From: DASRJW01 sp964567755 | GTDB taxonomy: Bacteria > Krumholzibacteriota > Krumholzibacteriia > G020349025 | Reading direction: 5' to 3' | DNA length: 25,828 nt | NCBI GenBank assembly: GCA_964567755.1 | Contig: CAZMNW010000034.1 | Span: 1-25,828, forward strand | Shown here: positions 9,321 through 17,906 of the stretch, piece by piece | Layout: each line of letters starts with the position of its first letter | How positions within the stretch are numbered: position 1 is the first letter of the stretch | Made by a program: the position numbers and the translations under genes | The notes under the pieces: model-generated | Database searches by the model: none | Told to the model about the DNA's origin: nothing | Seen by the model: the letters and a program-made list of their open reading frames with translations, nothing else

Positions 9321-9725
9321 TTGAATATACGAGTGTTTTGCTTCGGGCTCTGGATCCTGGTGGGACTGGCTTGCCAGCAACGCCATCCGGCCGCACCGCT
9401 CGCGCCCGAGGAGGAAACTCTCGTCCAGACTTACGTGCGACTGACGGTTCTGCAGGCGCTGCACGAGGCCGCACCCGATTCCTCTGCTGCCATCCTTCGC
9501 GACCTGGGGACCGAGATCGACACGGTTTCCGTGCGTCGCGCCCTCGACGCGCTGTCACTCGATCCTCTGCGCTGGGAAGTCGTGTATGGCGCCATTGCCA
9601 CGCGGCTCGAAGAGCTGGAGGCGACGCCTTCCCTGTGGTGGCTCGTGGCGCAGGGCGACTCGCTGCCACCACCCGTCGAGCCGCCGGCGGCGGCTAGCGC
9701 GCGAACACCCGCACCAGGTCATTGA
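9321..9725 (+). CDS. Small putative lipoprotein, unknown function
   Basis: The 134-residue product is read from a TTG at 9321, with a GAGAAAG ribosome site about 11 bases upstream. It opens with a short hydrophobic signal ending LVGLAC, so Cys18 would be the lipidated residue; the lipobox is imperfect at the -3 position. The mature part is mainly helical and acidic (PEEETLVQTYVRLTVLQALH, then RRALDALSLDPLRWEVVYG) and ends in a Pro/Ala tail. The layout loosely resembles DUF4296-type lipoproteins of Bacteroidota, but I see no decisive motif. It is divergent from the tamA-like gene, and its last 32 bases overlap the end of the convergent rseP gene. A longer in-frame reading from 9210 adds only residues that do not look like a signal peptide. 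Confidence 0.6.
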   Translation: MNIRVFCFGLWILVGLACQQRHPAAPLAPEEETLVQTYVRLTVLQALHEAAPDSSAAILRDLGTEIDTVSVRRALDALSLDPLRWEVVYGAIATRLEELEATPSLWWLVAQGDSLPPPVEPPAAASARTPAPGH

Positions 9726-11136
9726 AAACCACGAAGCCCATCAGCGCCAGCAATGCCGAGACCCCGATCTTGAGCAGCAGCTCCTGCGTGCGCACCGACA
9801 GTGCTTCGCCACGCACGGCCTCGATGAGAATGAAGACGACGTGGCCGCCGTCCAAAACAGGGATCGGGAGCAGGTTGAGCAGGAACAGGTTGACGCTGAA
9901 GAACGCGAGGAAATACAGCAGGTTCGATGAGCTCCAGCGCAAGGCCGAGCCCGCCACTTGGCCGATGCGGATGGGGCCGCCGAGCGCGTCGCGCGTCGCC
10001 TTGCCGCGCACCAGAATACCGAGGAAGCGCACCGTGTCGCCGATGAAGTCGCCGCAGCGCACCGCGCTCTCGCTGAGCGCCATCCCCCACCCGACCGGAA
10101 GCGCCAGCTGATACGGCTCGATCTGGATGCGGCCAATGGTTCGTGTTTGCGTATCGCTGCCGTCCACCAGAACTTCGTCCTCTTCGGGAACGACCCCCGC
10201 GCTCATGCGCTCGCCGTCGCGCTCCCAGACCATTTGCAGCTCGGTGCCGATGGCGGGATTGATGAGATCGGCGAGTTGGTCGTAGAACTGCACCGGTTTG
10301 CCGTCGATCTCGACGATGCGATCGCCTGAACGCAAGCCCGCACGCCAGGCCGGGCCTTCCTTCTTCACCAGACCCAGCCGGGAATCCATGCGCGGCTGCA
10401 GGAGCGGGAAAACCACGGCATCGCCGTCGCGGCGCAGTGCCGGAAGCACCAGCGTCGTGTCGCGACCCGCGCGCCGCAATGTCAACGGCAATGGGGCTTC
10501 GTCCCGCGCCTCGAGTGCTTCCTGCAGCTCGAGCGCGTGCGTCACGGTCACGCCACCGACCTGCAAAATCGTATCCCCGCCGCGGAGGCCCGCGGCGTAC
10601 TCGTCGCTTTCGCTAGCGACATCCGCCAGCGTCGTTGTCGGGGGCACGCGCATGCCCTCACGATGCAGGACGAACGCAAGCACGACGAAGGCGAGCACGA
10701 GGTTGGCAATCGGGCCCGCGGTCACCACGGCCAAGCGCACGCCGAGTGACTTGTTGCGGAAGTAACGGTGCGGCGGAATGGTGCTGTCGTCGACTTCGTC
10801 GCGGGCGTAGAGGATCGCCTCGCCAGCGCGCTTCTCCTCCACCACCGCGGCTTGTGCCGTCGCCTCGGCCGTGGCTGCGTCGGCCTCGGCCGCGCGCGTT
10901 TCGGCCGCAGCTGCCGGCGCGCTGTCGCCGGCCATCTTGACGTAACCGCCGAGCGGGATCGCCGACACCGCGTATTGGGTTTCTCCCAGCCGCAGCTTGA
11001 GCAGCTTGGGACCGAAGCCGATCGAGAACGTCTTGACGTAGATGCCAGCCAACTTGGCGACGATGAAATGTCCGAACTCGTGGAACACGATGACGGGACC
11101 GATGACGAGCGCCGCCGCCAGCAACGTGGTCAGCAT
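9694..11136 (-). CDS. rseP: Site-2 membrane metalloprotease RseP (M50 family)
   Basis: The 480-residue intramembrane zinc protease would cleave membrane-bound anti-sigma factors or leftover signal peptides. The zinc motif HEFGH is at 19-23 in the first membrane helix and the second site NLLPIPVLDGGH at 421-432 near the C-terminus. Two PDZ domains lie between them (about 165-235 and 250-315), with GLRGGDTILQVGG and GLRSGDRIVEIDGKPV as typical openings. An Ala/Glu-rich stretch (74-107) sits in the loop after GGYVKMAGD and looks like an insertion. The reading frame is open far upstream inside dxr. The start at 11136 was chosen because it begins at the membrane helix and has GGGAGG six bases upstream. 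It overlaps the end of dxr by 7 bp, so translation is coupled. The uppS-cdsA-dxr-rseP order is widely conserved. Confidence 0.95.
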   Translation of the reverse strand: MLTTLLAAALVIGPVIVFHEFGHFIVAKLAGIYVKTFSIGFGPKLLKLRLGETQYAVSAIPLGGYVKMAGDSAPAAAAETRAAEADAATAEATAQAAVVEEKRAGEAILYARDEVDDSTIPPHRYFRNKSLGVRLAVVTAGPIANLVLAFVVLAFVLHREGMRVPPTTTLADVASESDEYAAGLRGGDTILQVGGVTVTHALELQEALEARDEAPLPLTLRRAGRDTTLVLPALRRDGDAVVFPLLQPRMDSRLGLVKKEGPAWRAGLRSGDRIVEIDGKPVQFYDQLADLINPAIGTELQMVWERDGERMSAGVVPEEDEVLVDGSDTQTRTIGRIQIEPYQLALPVGWGMALSESAVRCGDFIGDTVRFLGILVRGKATRDALGGPIRIGQVAGSALRWSSSNLLYFLAFFSVNLFLLNLLPIPVLDGGHVVFILIEAVRGEALSVRTQELLLKIGVSALLALMGFVVFNDLVRVFAR

Positions 11137-12320
11137 GACGGGCCTCCCGTGGAGCAGCTCTGCTGCACCCACTGCGATGCGGCGTCCCGCCCCCATGCGT
11201 CTGCTCGTTGCAAGCTCTCGAGCGTGAGGGCGGCTGCCAAGTCTGGATTGTGCTCGGCTTGATCGAGCACGCGACCCAAGAGCTCCGGAATCTCCAGGAA
11301 CCGCAGGCGCGAGTCCAAGAATGCGGCCACAGCCACTTCGTTGGCTGCGTTCAGGATGCAAGCGAACAGTCCGCCACGCCTCCCCGCTCGTACCGCCAAA
11401 TCGACGCAGGGGAAACGCTCCCGATCCAGCGGCTCGAAGTGGAGCGCCCCGAGACCCGCGAGATCCAGGCGCGCGAAATCCGCCGCCGGCCGCTCGGCTG
11501 CGTGCAAGGCGTACCAGATTGGCAGACGCATGTCGGTGGCTCCGAGTTGCGCGATCATCGAACCATCCTCGAACTCGACCAGCGAATGCACGATGGACTC
11601 GGGGTGCACGACGATGTCGATTCTGTCGAAGTCCACATCGAACAACCACCGCGCTTCCAGGACCTCGAACCCTTTGTTCATCAGCGTGGCCGAGTCGATG
11701 GTGATCTTCGCACCCATGGACCAAGTCGGGTGCCGCAGCGCTTGCGCCGGCGTGATGTGCTGCATGGCGGCCCGGCTCTGCGTCCGGAATGGACCGCCCG
11801 AAGCCGTCAAGACCAGTCGCCGTACCTCGTGGTGTTTTCCCGCACGCAGACACTGATGGATGGCGCTGTGCTCGCTGTCGACGGGAAGGACCCGGGCGCC
11901 CGTGGCAGACGCGGCCGCGCGCACGAGCTCACCGGCGACGACCATGGACTCTTTGTTTGCAAGAGCAACATCCGTTCCAGCCTGGAGAGCCGCGAGCGTC
12001 GGACGCAATCCAGCGTACCCGAGCAGCGCGTTGACGACGATTTCCGCCGGGTGCGTGGCAAGCTCGGCGACTGCCTCGGCACCGATGCCGGTGCAGCGTG
12101 GCGACAAATCGGGGTGCGCGTCGCGGAATCGCGCTCCCGCTTGGGTGTCGGCGATGGCGATGCGCTGCGGCTGGAATTCCGCCACTTGGCGCGCGAAGAG
12201 CTCGACGTTGCTCCCAGCGCTCATCGCCACGACTTGCAGGCGCTCGGAATGCGCGCGCACGATGTCGAGCGTCTGGCGCCCGATGGAACCGGTGGCTCCG
12301 AGAACGACGATCCGATGCAT
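11130..12320 (-). CDS. dxr: 1-deoxy-D-xylulose-5-phosphate reductoisomerase
   Basis: This is the second enzyme of the non-mevalonate (MEP) isoprenoid pathway, converting DXP to MEP with NADPH in the cytoplasm. The 396 residues match the family length. NADPH binding is shown by GATGSIG (8-14). NKES (122-125) and VDSEHSAI (147-154, metal ligands D148 and E150) form the active site with ASGGPF (173-178), HPTWSMG (197-203, flexible loop), the MNKGFE segment (214-219) and VVHPESIVHS (237-246). The start is ATG at 12320 with GAGG eight bases upstream; a GTG at 12332 would add four residues without a better ribosome site. It sits 21 bp after cdsA and overlaps rseP. Its product feeds the isopentenyl units used by UppS in the same operon. 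Confidence 0.97.
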   Translation of the reverse strand: MHRIVVLGATGSIGRQTLDIVRAHSERLQVVAMSAGSNVELFARQVAEFQPQRIAIADTQAGARFRDAHPDLSPRCTGIGAEAVAELATHPAEIVVNALLGYAGLRPTLAALQAGTDVALANKESMVVAGELVRAAASATGARVLPVDSEHSAIHQCLRAGKHHEVRRLVLTASGGPFRTQSRAAMQHITPAQALRHPTWSMGAKITIDSATLMNKGFEVLEARWLFDVDFDRIDIVVHPESIVHSLVEFEDGSMIAQLGATDMRLPIWYALHAAERPAADFARLDLAGLGALHFEPLDRERFPCVDLAVRAGRRGGLFACILNAANEVAVAAFLDSRLRFLEIPELLGRVLDQAEHNPDLAAALTLESLQRADAWGRDAASQWVQQSCSTGGPSC

Positions 12321-12341
12321 GCAAGTCCTCACGATGCGTGC

Positions 12342-13220
12342 TCACAGCACGAAGAAACGCAGCGCGTAGTATAGCAATGGTGCCACCAGCAACACACTGT
12401 CGAAACGGTCGAGAACACCACCATGGCCTGGAATGAGCTGTGAAGCATCCTTGAACGCGGCGTCGCGCTTGAGCAACGAAGCCAGAAGATCCCCCAGTTG
12501 CCCCACCGCACTGGCCAGCACGCCAAGTACCACGCCTTGCCATGGCACGAGGAACGCGGCCATGAAGGTCGCCGCCGCGACACTGCCGGCCGCACCGGTG
12601 CAAGCAAGCGCCGCCAGGCTGCCCTCGATGGACTTGCCCGGCGACACACGCGGCGCCAGCCGGCGCCTGCCTAGAAGCGTGCCGAAAAAATAAGCTCCCG
12701 TGTCCGAGACCCAGGTGAACAGGAAGGCGAGGAGCACGAAGCGGAAGCCGTCGATCGGCGGGTGTGCGAAGAGCAGCGGCAACTCGCGCAAACGCACCAA
12801 GTAACTGCCGAGCCAGCCGACGTACATCATGGCGAAGATCGTCGCCGCCAGGCGCGGCATGGAGCCCTGCACTTGCCCACGCCACAACACGCGAGCGACC
12901 GCGATGGTGAAGAGCAGCAACAGCGCTGGCTCGGCCAGCTCTCCGTCGCGCGCGAACACCGCCCACGGCAACAGCAGGGCGGCGGCGTGGCAAATGCTCG
13001 CGTCGGGATCGAGCTGTTTGGCGCGCTGCATGCGCATCAGTTCGAGGGTTGCGAGAACGAGCAGCAGGTTCACCAGCAGGACGAAATACGCATCCCCTCT
13101 CCATGCCACGACGACAAAGCATGGAACGAAGACCGCAGCTGCGAGCGCCCGCGCGCGCAGCCCCGCGAGTCGCGCTCGCCATGCGAGCCTGGGAACGTTG
13201 GGTTCAGACCGTGCCGCCAA
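12342..13220 (-). CDS. cdsA: Phosphatidate cytidylyltransferase
   Basis: This integral membrane enzyme makes CDP-diacylglycerol from phosphatidate and CTP, the branch point for phospholipid synthesis. The 292-residue product has several hydrophobic helices. The family signature occupies about 247-274: SLLKRDAAFKDASQLIPGHGG, then VLDRFDSVL. Upstream, SDTGAYFFG (172-180) and a Pro-Gly-Lys-Ser motif (194-197) are the other conserved blocks. The start is a TTG at 13220 with GGGAG about seven bases upstream. It overlaps the last 17 bp of uppS, so the two are translationally coupled. Confidence 0.95.
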   Translation of the reverse strand: MAARSEPNVPRLAWRARLAGLRARALAAAVFVPCFVVVAWRGDAYFVLLVNLLLVLATLELMRMQRAKQLDPDASICHAAALLLPWAVFARDGELAEPALLLLFTIAVARVLWRGQVQGSMPRLAATIFAMMYVGWLGSYLVRLRELPLLFAHPPIDGFRFVLLAFLFTWVSDTGAYFFGTLLGRRRLAPRVSPGKSIEGSLAALACTGAAGSVAAATFMAAFLVPWQGVVLGVLASAVGQLGDLLASLLKRDAAFKDASQLIPGHGGVLDRFDSVLLVAPLLYYALRFFVL

Positions 13221-13956
13221 AGCGGCGCTCCCGACTTTGGAATTCGCGCAACGCCAGCAGCAGGTCTTCCTCGGAGAAGTCGGGCCAGAGAACTTCAGTG
13301 AAGTAGAGCTCGGTGTACGCCAACTGCCACAACAAGAAATTGCTGATGCGTTTCTCGCCGCTCGTGCGGATGAGGAAGTCCGGCTCCGGCAGCTCCGGAC
13401 GGTAGAGATGGCTGGCGAAAAGAGTTTCGTCGATTTGTTCGGCGCGCAAACGACCGGCGACGACTTCCATCGCCAGCGCTCGCGCCGCGTCGGCGATCTC
13501 GCGCCTGCCGCCGTAAGAAAGGGCCAGGTTCAACACCATGCCGGTGTTGTCGCCAAGCCTGACCGAGGTGTCCAAGAGCTTCTTGCGCGTACTCTTGGGC
13601 AAGCCCTCCACCTGCCCCATCCAGGTGAGCCGGATGTTGTTGTCGTCGAGCTCGAGGTACTCGCTCTCCAGCACTTCCTCGAGGAGTTTCATCAGGGCCT
13701 GCACCTCGAGCTGTGGCCGTTTCCAGTTTTCCTGCGAGAAGGTGTAGAGCGTGAGCGCCGGGATCCCGAGCCGCGCGCAACAGCGGACGACCCGGCGCAC
13801 GGTTTCGCGGCTCACGGTGTGTCCAGCGATGCGCGGGAGGTGGCGTTGGCGCGCCCAGCGACCGTTCCCGTCCATGATGATGGCAAGGTGGCGCGGCAAT
13901 GCACCGCCGGCTCGGATCTCGGCTTCGAGCCCTTCGACGCGATTGCTGATCGCCAT
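13204..13956 (-). CDS. uppS: Isoprenyl transferase (undecaprenyl diphosphate synthase)
   Basis: This cis-prenyltransferase builds the C55 lipid carrier for peptidoglycan and other envelope polymers from isopentenyl diphosphate. With the ATG at 13956 the product is 250 residues, the usual length. Catalytic Asp29 lies in IIMDGNGRWA (26-35); SQENWKRP (74-81) and DFLIRTSGEKRISNFLLWQ (193-211) are the substrate-binding motifs, and TELYF (215-219) is also typical. This start has GGAAGGG five bases upstream. The frame is open to 14034, with an in-frame ATG at 14007 that has a poorer fit to the family. It is the first gene of the uppS-cdsA-dxr-rseP block and is divergent from dsbD. Confidence 0.95.
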   Translation of the reverse strand: MAISNRVEGLEAEIRAGGALPRHLAIIMDGNGRWARQRHLPRIAGHTVSRETVRRVVRCCARLGIPALTLYTFSQENWKRPQLEVQALMKLLEEVLESEYLELDDNNIRLTWMGQVEGLPKSTRKKLLDTSVRLGDNTGMVLNLALSYGGRREIADAARALAMEVVAGRLRAEQIDETLFASHLYRPELPEPDFLIRTSGEKRISNFLLWQLAYTELYFTEVLWPDFSEEDLLLALREFQSRERRFGGTV

Positions 13957-14202
13957 CGGTCCCTTCCGCGCAGTGCTCGCCAAGGCCAGCGACGTCGCCT
14001 GGCTCATGCGCCACCTTAGCACAAGTTCCAGCACCCGGCGACGTTGGGAACTGCGCCATCAGTGCACACCTATCGATATTAAATACAGTGGCTTATCGGC
14101 ATAATTTCGAGTGAAAATAGAGACCCTGGACCCTTACGATGTTTCCATCGTACGCTGCAGCCGACGGGAATCTTCACCACCCTCCGGGGGTTAGACCCAA
14201 TC
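13957..14202. other. Divergent intergenic region uppS/dsbD with a hairpin and an AT-rich patch
   Basis: Positions 14070-14125 are unusually AT-rich for this window (around TATCGATATTAAATACAG and GGCATAATTTCG), the kind of patch where promoters sit. I found no pair of -35 and -10 hexamers with good spacing. A perfect 7-bp hairpin, TACGATG-TTTC-CATCGTA, lies at 14135-14152, 50 bp before the dsbD start. A small GGG-TTAGA-CCC stem lies next to the start codon. These could be leader structures that affect dsbD translation. No gene is seen here. Confidence 0.5.
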
Positions 14203-16311
14203 ATGATGAGCGTCCTCCTCACATTGCTGATCCAGGTCTTGGTCGTCGCAAGTGCGTTCGGCGTCCCACCGGCAGAAGAGAGCGGTGATCCCTTCGCCGG
14301 CGCCGACTCCGGCCCGCCTCGACCTCCCTTCAAGAGCCTCATCGTCCAAGCTCCCGACAGCGTGGCCGCCGGCGCGATCACCTCATTTCGCCTCCGGCTC
14401 GGAATCCCGGACGGCACGTGGGTCTACCACGAGCGCACCAAGGTCGAAGTTCTCCCCGCGCCTGGATTCGAGTTCGTGGGTGTCGAATCTCCTTCACCCG
14501 AGATCAAGTTCGACCCATTCGAAGAGCGCGAGGTCCCCGTCTACAAGCACGACACCGAGTTCACCGTCCGCATCCGCCCGGGCTGGAGTGGCCCGGTCCG
14601 CACCGTGCTCTCCTACCAGGGCTGCAATCAGACGCTCTGCTTCTTCCCGCAGTCGGACACGCTCGTCGCGCAGGTGCGCGTGATCGGAAGCGAAGCACGA
14701 AGCGCCGGCGCCACGTCGGGCGACGCCATGACGCGACTCCAGGCCGCCGCCGACCGCGGCTTCATCTGGCTCTTGCTTCTCGCTTTCGGCGCCGGCTTCG
14801 CCACGAGTCTCACCCCATGCGTGTACCCGATGATCCCGATCACCATCGGCATCATCGGCGCGCGCAGCGCGGGGCGAAGGAGCAAAGGCTTGCAGCTGTC
14901 GCTGCTCTACGTGCTCGGAATCGCGCTCACCTATTCGATTCTCGGCACCACGGCGGCGCTCACCGGCTCGCTCTTTGGCGGCATCTTGCAGAATGTCTGG
15001 GTCGTGGTTGGAGTGTGCCTGGTGTTCGTCGTCATGGCGCTCAGCTTGTTCGGTGCGTTCGAGATCCAAGTGCCGGCGAATTTTGCCACTCGCATGCGCG
15101 GCGTGCACGGGAGCGGCGCTCCGGGCGCGCTTCTCCTCGGTCTCGTGGCCGGCATCGTGGCATCGCCATGCATCGGTCCGGTGCTGGTCGCCATGCTCGC
15201 CTTCGTGGCGGCGAGCGGCAGCGTCCTTCTCGGCTTCACGCTCTTCTTCGTCTTCGCGATGGGCTTGGGCGTGCTCTTCGTCGTGCTCGGCACCTTCACC
15301 GGGCTCCTGGCTGGAATCCCGAAGTCGGGAAACTGGATGCTCGCGGTGCGCTACGTGTTCGGGCTGGTGTTCTTGGGCGTCGCGCTCTACTACCTGCACC
15401 CCTTCGTGCCCGAGGGCCGAAGCGTGCTCTGGGCCGGCGGGATTCTCATCCTCGCCGGTGTGCTGCTGCGCGGATGGAGGCTCGTGCACGAAACCGATCC
15501 GGCTCCGCGGCGCTGGCTCGGCGCACTCGGACGCGTGGCGCTCGTGGCCGGGCTGTATGCCACCGTGCTGCCGACCTTGCGCGGCAAGAGCGAAGCCGTG
15601 GCGGGCCCGGGATGGCTGGGATCAGAAGCCCAAGCGGCGCGCCAGGCCGAGAGCGAAGGCAAGCCGCTCATGGTCGATTTCACCGCCGACTGGTGCGTCG
15701 CGTGCAAAGAGCTCGAGCGCTTCACCTTCACGGACCCACGCGTCATCGAGCTCGCCAAGCGCTTCGTCACCGTGCGCGTCGACGCCACGAAACAAACGCC
15801 CGAGGTCCAGGAGCTGATGCGCAAATACGGCATCGTCGGTCTGCCGTGGGTCGCCTTTGTCGCACCCGACGGCGGCATCCTGGCGGCGCTCACCGTCACC
15901 GGCTTCATCGAAGCAGACACCATGCTCGAACGCATGCAACGCGCGCTGGCAGCGAAGAGGCGACCGCGTCGCCGCTCTTCGGGTCCTAGCCCGCATCCCC
16001 TGAGTTCACGGCACGAACACGTCGTTCCGCGTCACCTTGACGCTGGCCAGCACGGCATCGTCCACGGTGATGGGGAACTCTCGGCGCCAGCTCCCGAGGA
16101 GCTCCCTGAGGCGCTTCTCACCCCACGACTTCTTCCAATCGCTGGCGACCCGCTCGTAAATGTCCTCCAGCGCCAACGGAGTTTCCGGGAAGATCTGCTG
16201 CACCTGCAGAATCACCCAGCCCTGCGAGGTCTCGAAGGGTTCGCTGTACTCGTGCAACCCCAGCGCGAACGCCCGCCCCGCCATCTCGCGATACGCACTG
16301 TCTTGACGTGA
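14203..16311 (+). CDS. dsbD: Thiol:disulfide interchange protein DsbD
   Basis: This membrane protein would carry electrons from cytoplasmic thioredoxin to periplasmic reductases. The order is complete: signal peptide (1-19), N-terminal DsbD-alpha domain (about 42-160, with the Cys pair C141/C146), a membrane domain of about eight helices (187-425) with its two catalytic cysteines in LTPCVYP (C206) and ASPCIGP (C323), and a C-terminal thioredoxin domain (470-582) with DWCVACK (C498/C501). Domain similarity ends near residue 585. The frame lacks a stop there and runs on for about 115 residues, the last 306 bases antisense to the convergent parvulin gene. A TAG at 15987-15989, one base out of frame, would give a normal end. 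A frameshift, a sequencing error or a real overlap are all possible. Translation could also start at the second ATG (14206). Confidence 0.93.
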   Translation: MMSVLLTLLIQVLVVASAFGVPPAEESGDPFAGADSGPPRPPFKSLIVQAPDSVAAGAITSFRLRLGIPDGTWVYHERTKVEVLPAPGFEFVGVESPSPEIKFDPFEEREVPVYKHDTEFTVRIRPGWSGPVRTVLSYQGCNQTLCFFPQSDTLVAQVRVIGSEARSAGATSGDAMTRLQAAADRGFIWLLLLAFGAGFATSLTPCVYPMIPITIGIIGARSAGRRSKGLQLSLLYVLGIALTYSILGTTAALTGSLFGGILQNVWVVVGVCLVFVVMALSLFGAFEIQVPANFATRMRGVHGSGAPGALLLGLVAGIVASPCIGPVLVAMLAFVAASGSVLLGFTLFFVFAMGLGVLFVVLGTFTGLLAGIPKSGNWMLAVRYVFGLVFLGVALYYLHPFVPEGRSVLWAGGILILAGVLLRGWRLVHETDPAPRRWLGALGRVALVAGLYATVLPTLRGKSEAVAGPGWLGSEAQAARQAESEGKPLMVDFTADWCVACKELERFTFTDPRVIELAKRFVTVRVDATKQTPEVQELMRKYGIVGLPWVAFVAPDGGILAALTVTGFIEADTMLERMQRALAAKRRPRRRSSGPSPHPLSSRHEHVVPRHLDAGQHGIVHGDGELSAPAPEELPEALLTPRLLPIAGDPLVNVLQRQRSFREDLLHLQNHPALRGLEGFAVLVQPQRERPPRHLAIRTVLT
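15953..15981. terminator. Hairpin between the convergent dsbD and parvulin genes
   Basis: CGAAGAG-GCGAC (15953-15964) pairs with GTCGC (15968-15972) and CTCTTCG (15975-15981). The result is a 12-bp stem with a 2-base bulge and a 3-base loop. No U-run follows on either strand. Its position between two convergent genes suits a bidirectional terminator. It lies within the open dsbD frame and just before the expected end of that gene. Confidence 0.4.
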
Positions 16312-17742
16312 GAACGGGGCAGTCTGCACGTGTTCGGGCTGCGTGGCGGTTTCCTCGTAGCGGATCACCGTGGCGACGAAATCGGCCCCGGCTTTGATTT
16401 CGGCGTAGGCGCGACGAACCTCGTCCGGGTCGGCATCGATGAAGAGATTGCAGATGCGCTGCTCCGGCTCGACGTAGCCCCGGGCATGCGACCGATAGAA
16501 GGAGTCGATCTCGGCCTCGGTCGGCGTCGGCAGATGGTCCCCGATGGTACGGTCGTGCATGTACCCCACCATGATGAGCTCGCGCAGGCGGTCCATCTCC
16601 GCCACGACGTCCGGGAGCTTGTCGATGCCATCGCGCCGCGCGCGCTCGAGCTTGAGCGGCTTCAGCCACACGTCGCGAATCCAGCTGTAGATCACCGACG
16701 GGCCGATCCACTTCTGCGGACGATCTGTTCGCATCCTGCGATCGTACTCGTTCGAGAAATCAGCAAGAGTGAACGTCCTGCCATCGAGAACGAAGAGGGG
16801 GATCGTCAGCTCCCGATCCGTGAACGGGATCACCGGCTTCGTTTCCGTGCCCGGATCGGTCCGGTCCGTGGGATCGGGGGGAAGTCGCCCGTAAGCGATG
16901 TTGCACGCGTCCAGATCGATGCTGAAGCCACGATCGCGCAAGATCTCGTCGTTGTAGTCGTTGGTGTCGGCCTGGCGCTTGTTCGACACCAGCTGTTTGC
17001 GGATCTCGTCGAGATTGGCCCCAGCGGCCCCGGGGTCGGCGTCACGAGTCGCGACGGGGCGGAAGAGGTGCCAGCCGTACAACGACTCGATGGGCTCGCT
17101 CACCTCGAACAGGGGCGTGTCGAAGATCGCGTCCTCCGCCGGCGGGGACAGGTCGCCTTGGCGCTGCCAGCCATAATCGGCGCGCTGGGCCGTCGTGAGT
17201 TCACTGCCGTCGGAGGCGATGCTCGTCACGATCGAGTGGGCTGCGACCATCGAGTCGAAGCTCGCACCCGCGCGCAGCGCCGCCAGGACGGCCTCGGCCT
17301 CGTCGCGAGACGCCAACAAGATGTGCTGGGCAAGGACCTCACGCCTGGCCCGTTCCGCGCTGCGCCTCACCTCCTCATCCGAGACCGCCAGCTTGTCCTG
17401 GACCGCGAGTTCAAGCGCCCGGCGACACACGAGGTCTTCCTCCAGTTTGGCGACCGCCGCCTTCACGTCGGGGGCATCGGCATAGCCCAGCTGCGCCGCC
17501 TTCAGCGCCATGACGTCTTTGTCGATGAGCAGGTCGAGGAAGCGGCGCTTTCCAGCCAGATCGAGCGTGTCCGGCACGAAGACGCGATCCATGAGGCGGA
17601 GCCGGTCCTCGTAGTAGGACCGCGTCACGATGCGCGGCCCCACCGTGGCGACGATTGGATCACCCTGTACCTGGACCTCGGCCCTGCCGGCGCATCCCAG
17701 AATCGCCGCGGTCAGGAAGGGATGGATCGATCGAATCCGCAT
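16006..17742 (-). CDS. Lipoprotein with two parvulin-type peptidyl-prolyl isomerase domains (PpiC/SurA-like)
   Basis: The 578-residue product begins with a lipoprotein signal (FLTAAILGC, lipidated Cys17), so it should be membrane-anchored in the periplasm. After an N-terminal helical region (about 30-130, SurA_N-like) comes a first parvulin domain (136-229), recognisable from EVLAQHILLASRDEAE, GASFDSM and YGWHLFRPV. A second, more degenerate one occupies 428-517 (CNLFIDADPDEVRRA...GWVILQVQQI). SurA, PrsA and PpiD relatives assist folding of outer-membrane or secreted proteins, which fits the TamA/TamB and DsbD genes nearby. The start at 17742 was chosen over 17772 because GGAGGTG lies eight bases upstream and the signal follows directly. 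The 3' end is overlapped by the extended dsbD frame. Whether either domain is catalytically active is unclear. Confidence 0.85.
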   Translation of the reverse strand: MRIRSIHPFLTAAILGCAGRAEVQVQGDPIVATVGPRIVTRSYYEDRLRLMDRVFVPDTLDLAGKRRFLDLLIDKDVMALKAAQLGYADAPDVKAAVAKLEEDLVCRRALELAVQDKLAVSDEEVRRSAERARREVLAQHILLASRDEAEAVLAALRAGASFDSMVAAHSIVTSIASDGSELTTAQRADYGWQRQGDLSPPAEDAIFDTPLFEVSEPIESLYGWHLFRPVATRDADPGAAGANLDEIRKQLVSNKRQADTNDYNDEILRDRGFSIDLDACNIAYGRLPPDPTDRTDPGTETKPVIPFTDRELTIPLFVLDGRTFTLADFSNEYDRRMRTDRPQKWIGPSVIYSWIRDVWLKPLKLERARRDGIDKLPDVVAEMDRLRELIMVGYMHDRTIGDHLPTPTEAEIDSFYRSHARGYVEPEQRICNLFIDADPDEVRRAYAEIKAGADFVATVIRYEETATQPEHVQTAPFSRQDSAYREMAGRAFALGLHEYSEPFETSQGWVILQVQQIFPETPLALEDIYERVASDWKKSWGEKRLRELLGSWRREFPITVDDAVLASVKVTRNDVFVP

Positions 17743-17906
17743 GCAGCTCGCACCTCCGTATCCTGCCCACACCTGCCCGGCTCCCGGAATGTGCAGTGGA
17801 GAGTAGCCGAAGCCGGCGGTGTGAGTGAGTCACCGATGGACACGCTGCCACCCCGGAATCGTCCGCAGCCAGATGCGCACGTGGTGTCCCCGGAAATCCA
17901 GCGGAG

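Noticed and set aside
11137..11853. N-terminal extension of the RseP frame to 719 codons
   Set aside because: The added part lies out of frame inside dxr, and the ATG at 11136 has an excellent ribosome site directly before the membrane helix with HEFGH.
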